This document shows positions 24,474 through 36,340 of a stretch of 64,000 nucleotides of DNA, piece after piece. The translations under genes were made by a program, and so were the position numbers. The DNA lies in assembly GCF_028009165.1 (NCBI RefSeq), contig NW_026611618.1:1178001-1242000 (forward strand), written 5' to 3'. Each line of letters opens with the position of its first letter. The first letter of the stretch is position 1. The notes below the pieces were generated by a model that saw only the letters and a program-made list of their open reading frames with translations, had not been told where the DNA came from and made no database searches. This DNA comes from Akanthomyces muscarius (Eukaryota; Ascomycota; Sordariomycetes; Hypocreales; Cordycipitaceae).

Positions 24474-26294
24474 ATGTGGAGGCGCACCTATCTCCTCCTC
24501 GTCGCCATCCGACTGTGGTTCGCCCTCTCGCCGAGCTACCTCCATCCGGACGAGAACTTCCAAGGGCCAGAAGTGATTGCAGGTATGTTTGGGTATTGGA
24601 GGTCCGAATGCGCTCTCGCGTACAGCTCGAGTGCGCAGTTGCCGCGTCACAGCTTCGCTGAGCTTGCCAGACCTTCGTCATGCTTGCGAGCCGAGAATAC
24701 TGACCGAATGGCCCTTTTGCAGGTGAAATCTTCAGCTACCCCGTGCGACGAACCTGGGAATTCACAAACGACAACCCGATCCGAAGCGTATTCCCATTAT
24801 GGCCCGTCTACGGCCTGCCGATGCTCCTCCTGCGCTGGCTATGGATTGGTAATGGCAACGATGGCGAGATTCGGCCCATTGTCGTCTTTTGGACGCTCAG
24901 AGTCCTCATGTTCCTCATCAGCTTCGTTCTTGAGGACTGGGCGCTGCACGAGCTGATACCTTCGCCGCGCCACCGCCGCGTGGCAGTTTTGCTCGTCGCA
25001 TCGTCCTATGTGACCTGGACCTACCAGACACACACTTTTTCCAACTCCATAGAGACGCTAGTGGTTGCATGGAGCTTGGTGCTGATACAGCGCATTGTTG
25101 ACGCAAAGGTGAGCTGGCCTCTTCGCGACGTGACACTAGTTCCACCTCAGACCGCCTCTGCTAACACCGCTCTTCAGCAACAATCTACCCTTCTGTCCTC
25201 TTTCGGTCTTGGAATTGTCGCCGTCTTTGGCATTTTCAATCGCATTACCTTTCCAGCGTTTCTCTTAATTCCTGGCCTTCGTTTGATACCCCATTTCCTG
25301 AAAAGGTAAGCAGGCTTACACGCGCCGCCCTTGCACCCTGTAAGCCACCGCCACTGACCGTCTCTCCAGGCCTCTTTCTCTCGCAGTCCTGGTCTCGGCT
25401 GCTCTTGTTACCTCCCTTGTTGCGATTGCGCTGGATACCGCATTCTACAGCTCTGGCCCTGTTACGTGGGCCGACCTAATTTCTAGACCAGTAATAACTC
25501 CCCTCAACAACCTCAAGTACAACTCGGACACGGCCAACCTCGCCCAGCATGGCCTTCACCCATGGTATCAGCACTCGCTAGCGAACCTCCCGCTGCTGCT
25601 TGGACCTGCCGCGGTATTGTTCGCGACGAAACCCCACCTCTCCATCCGACTTTACTCCGCCATTTCAGGGTTGGCGGTCCTATCGATATTCCAGCACCAG
25701 GAGGCGCGATTCCTTCTGCCGACAGTTCCCCTGATCTTGTCGTCAGTGCAACTTCCCACGAACAAAGCCTTGCTTCGCGTATGGGCAGGCGCTTGGATCA
25801 TCTTCAACCTTTTCCTCGGCGTGCTCATGGGTATATACCACCAAGGTGGCATCATTCCAGGCCAAGTCTTCCTGGCCAGCCAGCCCGACGCCACAACTGC
25901 CATCTGGTGGAAAACATACTCGCCACCGATCTGGCTGCTCAATGGCAAAAACGAAGTTTTGCAGACCAAAGACGTCATGGGCATCAAAGGCGACGACCTG
26001 CTCATACAGCTGACCTCGCTCGCCACATGTGACACGCCCGCCGATCGTCGCAACCAAGAGTACCTAAAGGAAAAGAATGGTACCTACCTGATGGCGCCCG
26101 CCTCTGCCACATGGCTAGACCCTTACCTGTCAAATAAAGGCTTGCAGGGACTACGCTTCCGCGAGGTCTGGCGCTACCGCCAACACCTAAACCTCGATGA
26201 CTTGGATATTGGCGACGACGGCCTCTGGAACACACTGACGAGAGTCGTCGGCCGCAGAGGTCTGGTTGCGTGGCGCGTCACGAAAAGCTGCTAG
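24474..26294 (+). CDS. SMP3: GPI mannosyltransferase 4 (Smp3/PIG-Z, GT22 family)
   Basis: Four exons: 24474-24582, 24723-25108, 25178-25305 and 25370-26294, giving 515 residues. Smp3 adds the fourth, side-branching mannose to the GPI anchor precursor in the endoplasmic reticulum, which fungi need for GPI attachment. The GT22 luminal-loop motif HPDE is at residues 24-27, directly followed by [14 protein letters not shown] and SVFPLW follow after intron 1. About eight hydrophobic segments follow, and the second family motif is HQEARFLLP. The three joins restore open sequence ([20 protein letters not shown]) with consistent phases. The C-terminal luminal part is hydrophilic. The assignment to Smp3 rather than Gpi10 rests on length and the pattern around HPDENFQ. 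Confidence 0.9.
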
Positions 26295-26763
26295 TCAGCC
26301 AAATAAAAGAGAAAATCAACTGTTACCTAGACTTATATAGAACCAGCATGTACATGATTCGATTACAAAAGTCAAAAAATTGCAAATGCCAAACAAACTG
26401 CTTGAGCGGAGCTATCGCACCATGGTGCGCCGCTAATAAAAGCTGCTAGTAGCTAAAGTGGCGGTCATCGGCGGAGTGGCTCAGGCTCTTCATGTATACT
26501 GCGCTTTTTCCTGAACGCTGAGCTGCGCAAACGAGGCAAAAGAAAGGTGCCTCATCGCGGCCCCGCCTGCAGCAATTGCCTGCGTCTACGCTCAGTCACG
26601 CACGGAGGGGACGAATGATACATCAGCTTGACCGGGTATATTGAAATTATATCTACGTCTATTCATTCAAGAACTCGTAACACATAAAGAGCCCCATACC
26701 CGCAAAGCCCATGTTTGCCCGATATTTGAAGTAAATCAAAGATCTGGACCAAGCACGAAATGC
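26295..26763. other. convergent intergenic region between SMP3 and RPL1/L10a
   Basis: Two 3' UTRs meet here. AATAAA lies at about 26303, just after the SMP3 stop, and is a likely polyadenylation signal. No gene is supported. Confidence 0.5.
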
Positions 26764-27556
26764 TTAGTAGAGACGCTTGGGGGGAGACATGGAGGCCTTG
26801 ATGGTCAGGCTGCCGACGTTCTGCCAGCCCTTCTTGAGGAGGGAGACGAGGTAGTTGATGGCGAGCATGATGTTGCCGAGGAGCTGCTCGGTCTCCATCT
26901 CGACGTTGCCGACGGCGACGCCCATGCAGAGGACCTTCTTGAGCTGGAACTTGATGGTGGACTTGACCTCGGTGATCTTGGCGGAGAGGTCGTCGGCGTG
27001 GGAGACGGGGGTGGGGAACTTGCCGGCCTTGGAGAGACCGGGGCCGAGGAGACGGGGGATCTGCTTGATGAGGGCCTCGGAGGCGATGAAGGCGTCGTAC
27101 TTGCGGGCGAGCTTCTTGATGAGCTTCTTGTTCTTGTTGAGCTTCTTCAGGTCGTCGGCCGACATGGCGTCGACACCGCCGTGCTTGGCGCGGTCGAGAT
27201 CGTGCTGGTCACCGAGGATGCAGATGGCCATGTTGGGGCGCGGGACGGCGGGCAGCTTGATGGTGCCGGAGAAACGCTTGTCACGCTGGGGGTCGTAGTT
27301 CTTGAGGCCGATCTGGAGCTCGACGGTCTCGAGGAAGTTGCGCTTCTTGGTCTCGTTGGAGTACTCAAGGAGCTCCTGGACTTGCGTCCGGACATTAGCT
27401 AAAGAGATGGGTGTTAGCTACACTCTTCTTTTTGCCCTTCTTCTCGATCTGTCGCCTGGTCCCTTCCACAGCGTTCCGAGTTTGCATGTGCTGGATGCTG
27501 CCGAGACAAAAGACGACAATGTGTTCGAACAACGTACCGACTGTGATCTTGGACAT
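26764..27556 (-). CDS. RPL1: 60S ribosomal protein uL1 (L10a)
   Basis: Two exons on the minus strand: 27556-27538 and 27398-26764, giving 217 residues, the usual eukaryotic L10a length. uL1 forms the mobile L1 stalk at the ribosomal E site. The first exon encodes MSKITV and the first base of the next Ala codon; the second starts within [11 protein letters not shown]. Family sequence includes [32 protein letters not shown], the RNA-binding [15 protein letters not shown] and the end [14 protein letters not shown] [10 protein letters not shown]. The codons are strongly biased, as expected for a highly expressed gene. The long antisense ORF on the plus strand (26641-27402) is a shadow of this bias. 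The gene is divergent from the THADA-type gene, sharing a 405-bp promoter region. Confidence 0.97.
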
Positions 27557-27961
27557 TTTGTCAGTCTCCCAAGAGGTTAATCAATTGGTGGTCAGGACGG
27601 GGTTGGTTGATTCAAGGAAAAGATTGAGCGGAGCCGCTGAGATTTTATAATATTTTTGGGTCGCTGCAATTGCGCCGGCTTGGTGCGTTTGGTGGGGTTG
27701 CGATTTCTGTGGCAGGGCAAAATTTTCTCACGTGGCTGATCACGTGCACCGGCTTCAGTCGACAACGTCCGTGTAGGTACTCTGCGGACAGCCAGAAAAG
27801 GTCGAGATCGCGGTGAAACAAGTGATTAAAGTTATAAAAATGATGGCTTGACTCATTTTCCAAATTGTTGAGTCGCGGTAGGCTCAAATATTTATTCGAA
27901 ATTCAACTTTTCGCTCTTGTGAGTCCATCGGTGTGGCCTTTGAGGCACAGCGCCTACAACA
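27557..27961. promoter_or_regulatory. 405-bp divergent promoter, RPL1 / TRM732
   Basis: The region between two start codons that are read outwards. It contains GGTTGATTAACC-like and CTCACGTGGCTGATCACGTG sequence near 27728-27747, with two CACGTG/CACGTG-like E-box cores about 12 bp apart that could bind bHLH factors. Which gene they serve cannot be read from the sequence. Confidence 0.5.
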
Positions 27962-30900
27962 ATGGCTGTGCAGCAAGGTTTGCTGAACCAAGAGGTGTTG
28001 AGTAATGCCGGCCAGCTCACCAGGTGGCTTGAAAACCAACCCGAAGAATCGCAAAAAGAGTATGAATTTACCCGGAGTAACATTATTAATTCACAATGAT
28101 TTTGTACTAAAATTTACTAGGCTTGCTGCGTCAGCGTTTGAGAGCCTCTACTCTGACGCTGCGCAACCCAAGTCCGTCTCAGGCAATGCGTGCGTGAGGC
28201 TCTGCGGGCTCGTTGAGCAGTCCTCCAAGTCTGCGTCTCCGGCTCTGCGCGACTGGGCCTTTTCATACGATGTTGTTCTTAAGCTCTTCAACTTTTACAT
28301 TGACTGGAACGAGTACGACCACCACCGGTCCATGCGTCTCGTCCTCGACCTCATCGCCGTACTGCTCCGCAAGAACCCAGACCAGCACGCCGCAGCGGGC
28401 ACCAAAGATGCACTCCTGGGGGATCTCGTATCTGTTGTTTCGGGATGTTCGGTGAAGCCTGTGGCAAAATCTGCCATCAAGACGCTGGACCACTTCCTCG
28501 GCAAGCACGTGTTTACACTAGACGACATCCGCGTGAGCTATGTGAGTTATAGGAGCGATTCCAAGGGCCGGCCGCCGGTTGAGGTCTGGGGAATGTTTAT
28601 CGGGGATTTGTTCGACTGGATGTGCCTGCACTTTGTGTGCCCGGCGGCAGGCAAATTGGTCGTAACCCTGTACAGGATGCTGCGTCAAGGGCGTGGTGGC
28701 CCGGAGCAGATTCCAACCATCGACCTCTGGTACTCGTGGCTGCTCATGTTTGTCAGGAAGGAGCCGACTCTTGTCGAGCGCATCAAGAACTACGTGTTTC
28801 TACCTTTGTTCAAGATTGACAGAAAAGAAGCCCTACTGTTCCTGCAAAAGATGAACAATGACCAGCCCGTATCGGCATCCGAGAAGCTAAGCGTTGACAT
28901 ACCGGCCCTGATCCAGCTTGCGGCTCTTGAGACGGGCAAAAGAGTTGGACTTGTCGAGGAACCAGACCTCGACGCCAACGGCCAAAGTGAAAGCGACAGC
29001 ACCTGCATCGTTTTGCAAGAAGAAGTCCTTGAGAGTGTTCTCGGCCACCCCTCCCACGAAGTTCGCTCGCTGGCCTTTTCGATACTCATCGCATCGCCCT
29101 CCACCACAAAGCCCTACTCCCCAAAGGCGGTCCAGCTTCTCCAGAAGCATCTCGGCGCCTTCTTCGCCGACCCGGACGCCAAGTTCCGCGTCGACGTGTC
29201 GGCGCGCGCAAGAGACATGTTCAAGCGCGTTCGAGGTGCCATTTTCGTGCTGAAGCGTAGCATACCACGCGTGCGCGCCAAAACGGCCAAGGAAAAGAAA
29301 CCAGTCGCTGCGAGCGACGTCCCCGCGACGGCCGTGTACAAGGCGAACCTCATTGCCCTACCGGAAGATGGCCTGGTGCAGTGTCTGGCGTACCATGAAG
29401 AATTCTTCAGGTGGTATCTGGAGTTTTTGTGCGAGGAGCTAGTCCCGACAGCATCTTACCAGCGCCACATTGCATCGCTCAAGGCTCTCGGCCATATTCT
29501 TCGCATCGAAGGCGAGAAGAACAAAACGTGGGAGACGGTAGACGACCAGACACTGTTCTTTGACGTGTTTGACGACAAATGGGTTCGCGCGCTGTTTGAT
29601 CTCCTCATGGACCCATTTGACGACGTGCGCGAAGTCGCCTCGACGGTGCTCAAGTCCGTCTTTGCGGATGCGCGATACCGCAAGTTCTCCCTGCTCGCCG
29701 CCGCAGACTGCGACGACGCGCAAGACCCCGCAACAGAGCTGCGCGAGCTGTCCCGGCGCGCGAACCACCTCGCGAGAAGAACAGCGCGCGCCGACCACGC
29801 AGACGGCGTTGCGCGCGTCAACCAGCTGCTGTACCGGTTCCTCGCCACGCCGACCGAGCGTCTTGCGCTGCTGTCGGGCATGATTGAGGAGCTGGAGAGT
29901 AAGATTGCCCAGGCAGAGTCGGACCTCGGCCACGCGGTTCTCGAAGCACCCGTGCACGGCGACTTTGCCTCGCTATGCAGCATGTGGCAAGTTGTCTCTG
30001 AGCTGCCGCTCGCCGAAGAAGACTTGCATGCGGTTGGGATACTACAGGTGCGGCTGCTCGAGTGCTGCCAGCGCGCATGGGCCTCGGTGAGATATATTCT
30101 CTGCGACGACTCGCCCGAGGGACACCTGCCGTCGGAGCTGGAAGAGCTCGAGGGGCTCGATACCAAGGGTCTCATCAGCTACAGCTTTCGCTCCATCCAC
30201 GAGTCGAGCAACTTGATGCGCATCATGATCCTGGCCATACGCAACAAATCACGCAAGGGCGCCGTCACGCCCAGCAAAGAGGTGTATCTTGGCATTGGCA
30301 GACTGACATTTGAGCAGCTGTCTAGTCTCCGACATCGCGGCGCCTTTACAAACGTCTCTGCCACCTTTGTTGCCTGTTGTCAACAGAGCAAGCACTTGGA
30401 ACAGGCAGATGGCGACGAAAATATTCTGCTCACTTGGTACAACGGCGCCATGGACTCCATCAACTCCCAAGTTTCCACCACGCGTCGCTCTGCCGGCATT
30501 CCGTCCCTCATCACGGGCATCCTGTCCGCCAACGCGGCCAACCCGTCCTTCGAATCCATCATGGACACCCTCATGCACATTGCCAGCACCGAAGCCCAAG
30601 TGACGGAGATAGACGAAACGCAGCTGCTGCAAGTGCACGCCTACAACTGCCTCAAGGACATTTTCAAAAACTCGCTCCTCACCTCTCTCGGCAACAAGTC
30701 GGAGGCCTATCTGCCGCAGTGCCTCGAGCTGGCTGCCAGCGGCCTGCGCTCCGAGGTCTGGGCCATTCGAAACTGCGGCCTCATTTTTCTCCGAAGTCTG
30801 ATAGACTGCCTGTTCGGCTCGCACGAGAGCAAGCAGATGATTGAGGCCGGCTGGGACGGACGAGCGAACCGCATCCCGTACCATCGATACCCGAACCTGC

Positions 30901-32806
30901 CCGAGGTGCTGCGCGACCTGCTCAAGTCTGGGCACAGCGTCATGGCCACCACGTCGACCCTGTCGGCCGCGGCGGCAGAGTCGGTGTTCCCCGCGCTGGA
31001 CATTATTCGCCGAGCGGGACCGCCAGCGCTACTGCGCGACGAGATCCAGGGCGATGTCGCGCACTACCTCTCCAGCAGCGTCTGGCATGTGCGAGAGATG
31101 GCCGCCAGGACGCTGTGCTCGTGCCTGCTGCATGATAAGTGGCTGGGAATGATAAAGCAGATATACAGCGAGACACAGCGTGCGACTGGTGGCGCGCGTC
31201 GGAATTATGTTCATGGAGTCTTTTTGACGCTCAAGTTTGTGTTTGAAAGACTAAATGAGGTGTCTCTCGACCAACTGAAAGGTAAGCCCAAGTGATGCAG
31301 GCGAATATTGGAAATGTGTTTTGCTGATTATGCGCAGCCGATCTACCGGAGCTCGTCGACTTTCTATCAGAATGTAACGTGGTGACCGACTATGCGAATT
31401 GTCCAGATGTTGTTGCGGCATATCTGGAAGTCCTCAACCAAACATGGGCCCTGCAGCTTGCCGAGGGCCTTCCCCTGCAACCAGATACACCCCAGCTCCC
31501 GGAAAAGTCAAGCCTGGCCCTCTTCAAGTCGCAAAAAGTCATCAACGACATCTTTCTAGCATACCAGGCTGCGAACCCCGTCAGCGCCCTGCGCGACATC
31601 ATATTCAGCCCGCACATTGGTGTAAACACTCTTGTCACTGCTCTGGAAACGATACCCAAGCTCTGGAATCCTGTTAGCGCAACTGAGCAAACGCTTCTGT
31701 TCCTCTGCTCGCTGTACATTGACACGGCGCTTCGCTCGACGTATCTGGAAGCGCAGACCGTGGCCGTCGAGAACCTGGCCGACGTGCTCGACGCGCTCCT
31801 TCAAGAGGGCAAGACACAGAAGCTGCCGATTGACGAGCTCGCCAGCCTGTGGGCTTGTCTACCCCTGGGGCCCATGAACCCGGCACTCGCCAACGCCGTC
31901 ATCCGCGCGGGCGGTGGCATCGTTGCGGCGCTGCACGTTGCAGGCAGGCTTACACCAGAGGGCCTGAATAGCTGGGCGGTGCTGATGGCTGATGCTGGCC
32001 TAGATGACAAGGTAAGCAATGACGGATCCTATAGATGAATTCTTTTCAAAAGTCTTGAAAGCTAACTATACCGGGGCTAGATCTTTGACACACGACTCGC
32101 CGCTGCAGAGTCATTCTGCTCCTTCTTCACCGTCATCGGCCGCGACTGCACAGCACCAGCCTTTCTCCCGGTGCTCCTTGCGCTTTACGACACGCTCAAC
32201 GACGACGACGAAGAGGTCCGCGACCTGGGCTCCGACGCCTTCAAGCACGTCGCGGGCGTCTCGCTCGTGCCCATCGAGGCCGCGGGCCGGCTCCTCCAGT
32301 GGCTCGCCGCGACGTTTGGCCCGCTGCCGCGGTTCCGCGCCGTCGTCGCCCGCCGCATCGTCGGGGCCTGGGAGCCGCCCGCGGCGGAGCAGCTCGCCGC
32401 GGCGCTGCAGTTTGACGACTCGCTGTTCGCGGTGGAGGAGCAGAACTTGTTTGTCGACGAGGTGCGGGAGACGAGGCGCTGGGTGGCCGTGTTTGACAGC
32501 CTGCCGCGGGCGGCAGCGGCAGGAAGCGATGCCGCCGCTGCTGCGCTGGCGCCTCTCGGGAGCTGGGTGCGGGGTGGCGTCGACGAGCTGACGGAACTTG
32601 CGCAAGGGCAGGAGGATGGGCCGCTGGGCTGGGCCTCGGACGCGCACGCTTTTGCGATTGCGACGCGGATCGTGCATGGGTACCTGGTGCTGGCCAAGAG
32701 CGGCTCCGCGGGCGAGGACTTGACGGCCCGGGTCGAGAGGCTGAAGCAGGCAGCTCTGAGGAAGGACAATAATGTTTCACGATTGCTCATGGATGCACTG
32801 AATTAG
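27962..32806 (+). CDS. TRM732: THADA/Trm732-type HEAT-repeat protein (DUF2428)
   Basis: Four exons: 27962-28059, 28121-31281, 31338-32011 and 32081-32806, giving 1552 residues, close to yeast Trm732 (about 1420) and other fungal orthologues. Trm732 partners the methyltransferase Trm7 for 2'-O-methylation of tRNA position 32. The large middle exon is all-helical and HEAT-like. It contains the DUF2428 signature TTRRSAGIPSLITGIL near residue 820, preceded by KGAVTPSKEVYLGIG and followed by HAYNCLKDIF and ESVFPALDIIRR. The ATG at 27962 is chosen because it is the first in frame and because the 61-nt intron 1 (GTATGA, branch TACTAA) restores the frame. There is no signal peptide. The function is assigned by family; the methylation role is inferred from yeast and mammals. 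Confidence 0.88.
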
Positions 32807-33072
32807 AAGAAAAGGAAGAGTACGTGTCACGATAAAAAGGAAGGAGAAGGGACAATACTGGGACAGAGATCACATAGAGCCTTGCTTTGAAAGTCAAATC
32901 TAGAAAAAAATCGTAAAACAATTCAAACTTCGGTACAAGACAAAACCAAGGGGCTGCTATATCAAACTCAAATAACCTAGCATGTCAAAAAAAACGCCAG
33001 AAAACGGACCAATAAACGTGGGTATGCTTCGTCATGTTCGCAGTAATGGAGAAGCACGCTTGTCCACCATCC

Positions 33073-35102
33073 TTATGCTTGCTTCTCTGCCGCCACATCC
33101 GACGAACTCCCCGACGACTGCAGCGGCAGCGACGAGCTGCTCAGGCCGCCCATCTTCCCTATCTTGGCAACGAGCTGCGTGTTCTGCGCCTGCAGCTCGC
33201 GCACCTGCCCCTCGAGGATGCGATTGTGCTGCAGGGCCAGGTCGCGCTCCGCGCGCGTGCGCTCCAGCTCCAGCGCCAGGCTCGACTTTTCCTCCTTTTC
33301 CAGCGTCTTCCTCCGCCGCTGCTCCGCCTTTTTGGCCTCGTTCTCGCGCTTCTCCTCCAGCTTCTGCAGCTCCCGCTGGTACTTTTGCTCCTGCTTGGCG
33401 GCCTCCTTGTCGAGCTTCTCGCGCAGCTTGGCGAGGGCGGCCTCGTCCTTGGCGCGGTCGCCCTGGCTCTGCCGCTGCAGGCGCTCCTGCATCAGGACCA
33501 TTTTCTCGTCGATTTTGCGGCGGCGCTCCTGCAGCTTGCGCAGCTCCTTTTCGCCAGAGGGACCGATGACAGATGGCGCGTGCATGGATTTGGAGTCCTC
33601 CGACGGGCTGCCGCCGTTGTCGTTTTGGGCTCCCGCTTCTTGTGTGAGGCGCTTCTCGAGGGCGGAGAGGAATGAGCGGGTGGACGAGCTGTCGCTCTCC
33701 ATGCCCTCGTCTTCGCGCTCCTGAGTATTGGTGGCGGGAACGGTGGAGATGGTCTCTTCACTGCTGGCATAATTGAGGCCGAGGCCGTTCGCGACGACGG
33801 AGGACGCGACGCCGAATATCCCGGTGATGATGCCGTAGATGCCGTTGCTGCTGGGGATTGAGTCATCCTCGTCGTTATGGCTTTCAAGTGCGTTGTGACT
33901 GTGACTGAGATGATTTGTTGACGTGGACTGCGTGTTTGCCGTGGCCACCGGCGCTTCTCGATCGACGCCATCTGCTGATGTTTGCTTCTCTGCTTCTGTG
34001 TCGGACTCCTTCCACCCCTTCCGTGACTTGGCCGTGGTCCATTTGAGGAATTTGCCAGCGTCACCGACAATACCAGGCGGGGTGCCCTTCTCGATGAGAA
34101 ATCGAGGAACGCTGCCACCAGGATCACTGCGTGTCACCATCAGCCACTCCACCGCCACAGGCCGAGCATCTTGCAGACGCTCTGAGCTGCTTAGGTTGAT
34201 ATCGGAGCTCGCGGCGCGATCATCGCTGACTGCCAAATCAGCTGTAGACATTGAACGCTTGGCCATGGATGGCTCGAGGCGGACCTCTCGGATAATTTCC
34301 ACAGATTCGTATTGCCCACGTATGATGCCTTGGCGGGGCGGGCATTCGCTGTGATTACACGGCTTGGAAACGATGACATACTGACGCAAACCGTCTGTTT
34401 GAGTTTCTTTGTTGTGGGAAAGATCAGAAGTTAGCAGCAGGGTAATGAAATCTCGCGGCGAGGTAGGACCCGGAAACTGGGCCGACAGCTGGAAAACTGG
34501 ACAAGTTAGCAGATGGCTCCGGGCTGGCAACAGTGAAGAGGCATGTACTTACCACTGAGATGACCAGCATTCTCAATATCCTTGTCTTCTACGTGTCTGT
34601 CGGCCCCAATGCCTCTGATATTACCGACACCTGGCGAGCCTTGCACCTTTAAGCTCTCGGCAAACTCGCGCTCAAGACCGGCTCGCCAGTCGTCGAACGA
34701 TAGACCCTCGTGGACGCTCTGCCGAGCAAACCAAGCACCTTTGCCATCTTTGCTGGACAGCTTAAAAACATTGATACCCAGAGGATTTTCCTTGGGGTTA
34801 ACCTTGACCTCTTTCCAGTCCTTGCGCAGAGCCACGGCAGCGTCCAAGGAAGCCGCCGGCAGACGCGGGGCCCGAGACCGCTGGGCATCATTGTGCAATA
34901 CGGCGGACTCTGTCTTGGCGCGCGCCCGTCCAGAAGTTGCTGGCGCAGTCGGGGCGGCGGCCGAAGAAGGCGACGGGATCGATTCCACGACGATCATGGA
35001 CTGCGAGAAGACATCGTTGATGTATGTGGCGAGGTCATCCTGCGGAAGATGGTCCCAGTCGGCGGGGGCGAGTGCCTGTAGGGGCTCATGAGAGTTGGTC
35101 AT
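33073..35102 (-). CDS. DUF3074 START-like protein with coiled-coil C-terminus
   Basis: Two exons on the minus strand: 35102-34553 and 34496-33073, giving 657 residues. The start is the only ATG upstream of the conserved part. Residues about 95-345 match the fungal DUF3074 layout: GLSFDDWRAGLEREFAESLK, then after the intron FPGPTSPRDFITLLLTSD, YVIVSKPCNH and VEWLMVTRSDPGGSVPRF. DUF3074 is a START/Bet v1-like fold, so lipid or small hydrophobic ligand binding is plausible but unproven. Two short glycine-rich hydrophobic stretches lie near 390 (GIITGIFGVASSVVANGLGL). Residues about 500-632 are an uninterrupted, highly charged Lys/Glu/Arg/Gln coiled coil. The intron acceptor was taken as GTCCAG at 34497, because the next CAG would break the frame. 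The gene faces the THADA-type gene tail to tail, 266 bp apart. Confidence 0.85.
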
Positions 35103-35389
35103 GGCGATGCGATTCTCAGGCGCGCGACACACTGAGAAGGGCTGCCGAGGAGTTTGAGATTTGTCGATGCTCTCTGAGACACGCCTCAAACAACGGCAGG
35201 GCTGAAGCAAACGGATAATGCTGCGGTGGTAAAAGGGCAAAGAAGAGGATGCAAGAAAACAGCGGCTGGTTATGAGATGGAATCGGTAAACCCTGTTTGT
35301 CGTGCAAGACTGCAGCCGAAATCCGGGCTACACGGGGGTTGCTGAGGGTAGCGTGGTTGGTGACATCAGACAAGATGGTGTGAGGCGAG

Positions 35390-35431
35390 GTGGACAGTGG
35401 ACAGTGGACAGTGGACAGTGGACAGTGGACA
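35390..35431. repeat. six tandem copies of GTGGACA
   Basis: Six perfect head-to-tail copies of the 7-mer GTGGACA (42 bp), about 290 bp upstream of the DUF3074 start codon. A 7-bp period would be frame-neutral only in multiples of three, and the repeat is non-coding. It is likely to vary in copy number between strains. Confidence 0.9.
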
Positions 35432-36219
35432 GACGGCCAAACAGCCAAACAGCTCACGAGAGCGAGCTCCAGACGCTTCTTTGGCGGGCCAAGGCGGGGG
35501 AGGCGGCGGCCAAGTGGAGCAGTCCGAAAGATCCGTTGAAGCTGGCGTCCAAGTTGCGAGATTCGTAGGCTGCTAGAGGAGTTAGAAACAAGGAGAAATA
35601 CTGAAATAATCTGTATTCGAGAAAGAAAAATCTTGAAAAAAAATTTGGTCATCATCAAGCCAAGTTTGGCAGCTCCATGTATTGTCGTTGTGGTTATCTC
35701 TACTGCAACGTTGGCTACTCGGAATATGGCATTGGTACGGACAAAACGCTCTCGCAGGGTGCAAGAAAAATTGAATAAGAAATACAATTAGAAAACTAAA
35801 ACTTCATTGAAATAAATCAATTAGAGGAGATGTAAAAAAAAAATAGGAGAAAAAATGTGAATAGAACAAGACAGCGTTAAGACCCTGGTCTGAATAGCAA
35901 CTGTCTCTAACTACTACCACTAACAAGACAACCGGCATGATGGGCACGATTGGTAAAATTCACCAGATTTTATTTATTTATTTTATTTGCCCCCAACAAA
36001 TGGCTCGAAACAAAATTGAAGCCTCGATCGACGCTCTAAAAAGTGTCTGCGATACCCCAGCCCCATCAAAAATTGCCGCCGCATCCCGCGTCATGAACTG
36101 GTCAGTTGACGTCACGTCGCCGTCAGCTAACACCAAAACCCCAGATCACCGCCATCATAATTATCGCTAGACTATCAGATTAAGCAGAACGAAAAAGAAA
36201 AGCATGGAGGATTGAATTC

Positions 36220-36227
36220 TATATAAA
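36220..36227 (+). promoter_or_regulatory. TATA box of the SDR gene
   Basis: TATATAAA lies 114 bp upstream of the ATG at 36341, followed by a C/A-rich leader. A clear TATA box in fungi usually marks inducible rather than housekeeping genes. Confidence 0.6.
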
Positions 36228-36340
36228 CTACACAGATACTGCATTTCAGCATCGTACTGTGCCGATATTCTCCAGCAACATAAACATTGCCGATAATCCA
36301 ACACAAACGACACATTCTTCATCAACACACTCCCGCGACA

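Larger units (their letters stand above)
35103..36340. other. divergent intergenic region, DUF3074 gene / SDR gene
   Basis: No gene is supported in this 1.24 kb. It contains a heptamer tandem repeat (35390-35431), AT-rich sequence from 35600 to 36000, and the SDR gene's TATA box at 36220. The minus-strand ORF continuing upstream of 35102 has no ATG and is 5' UTR or promoter. Confidence 0.5.

Noticed and set aside
26641..27402. 253-codon plus-strand ORF
   Set aside because: It is the antisense shadow of the strongly codon-biased ribosomal protein uL1 gene.
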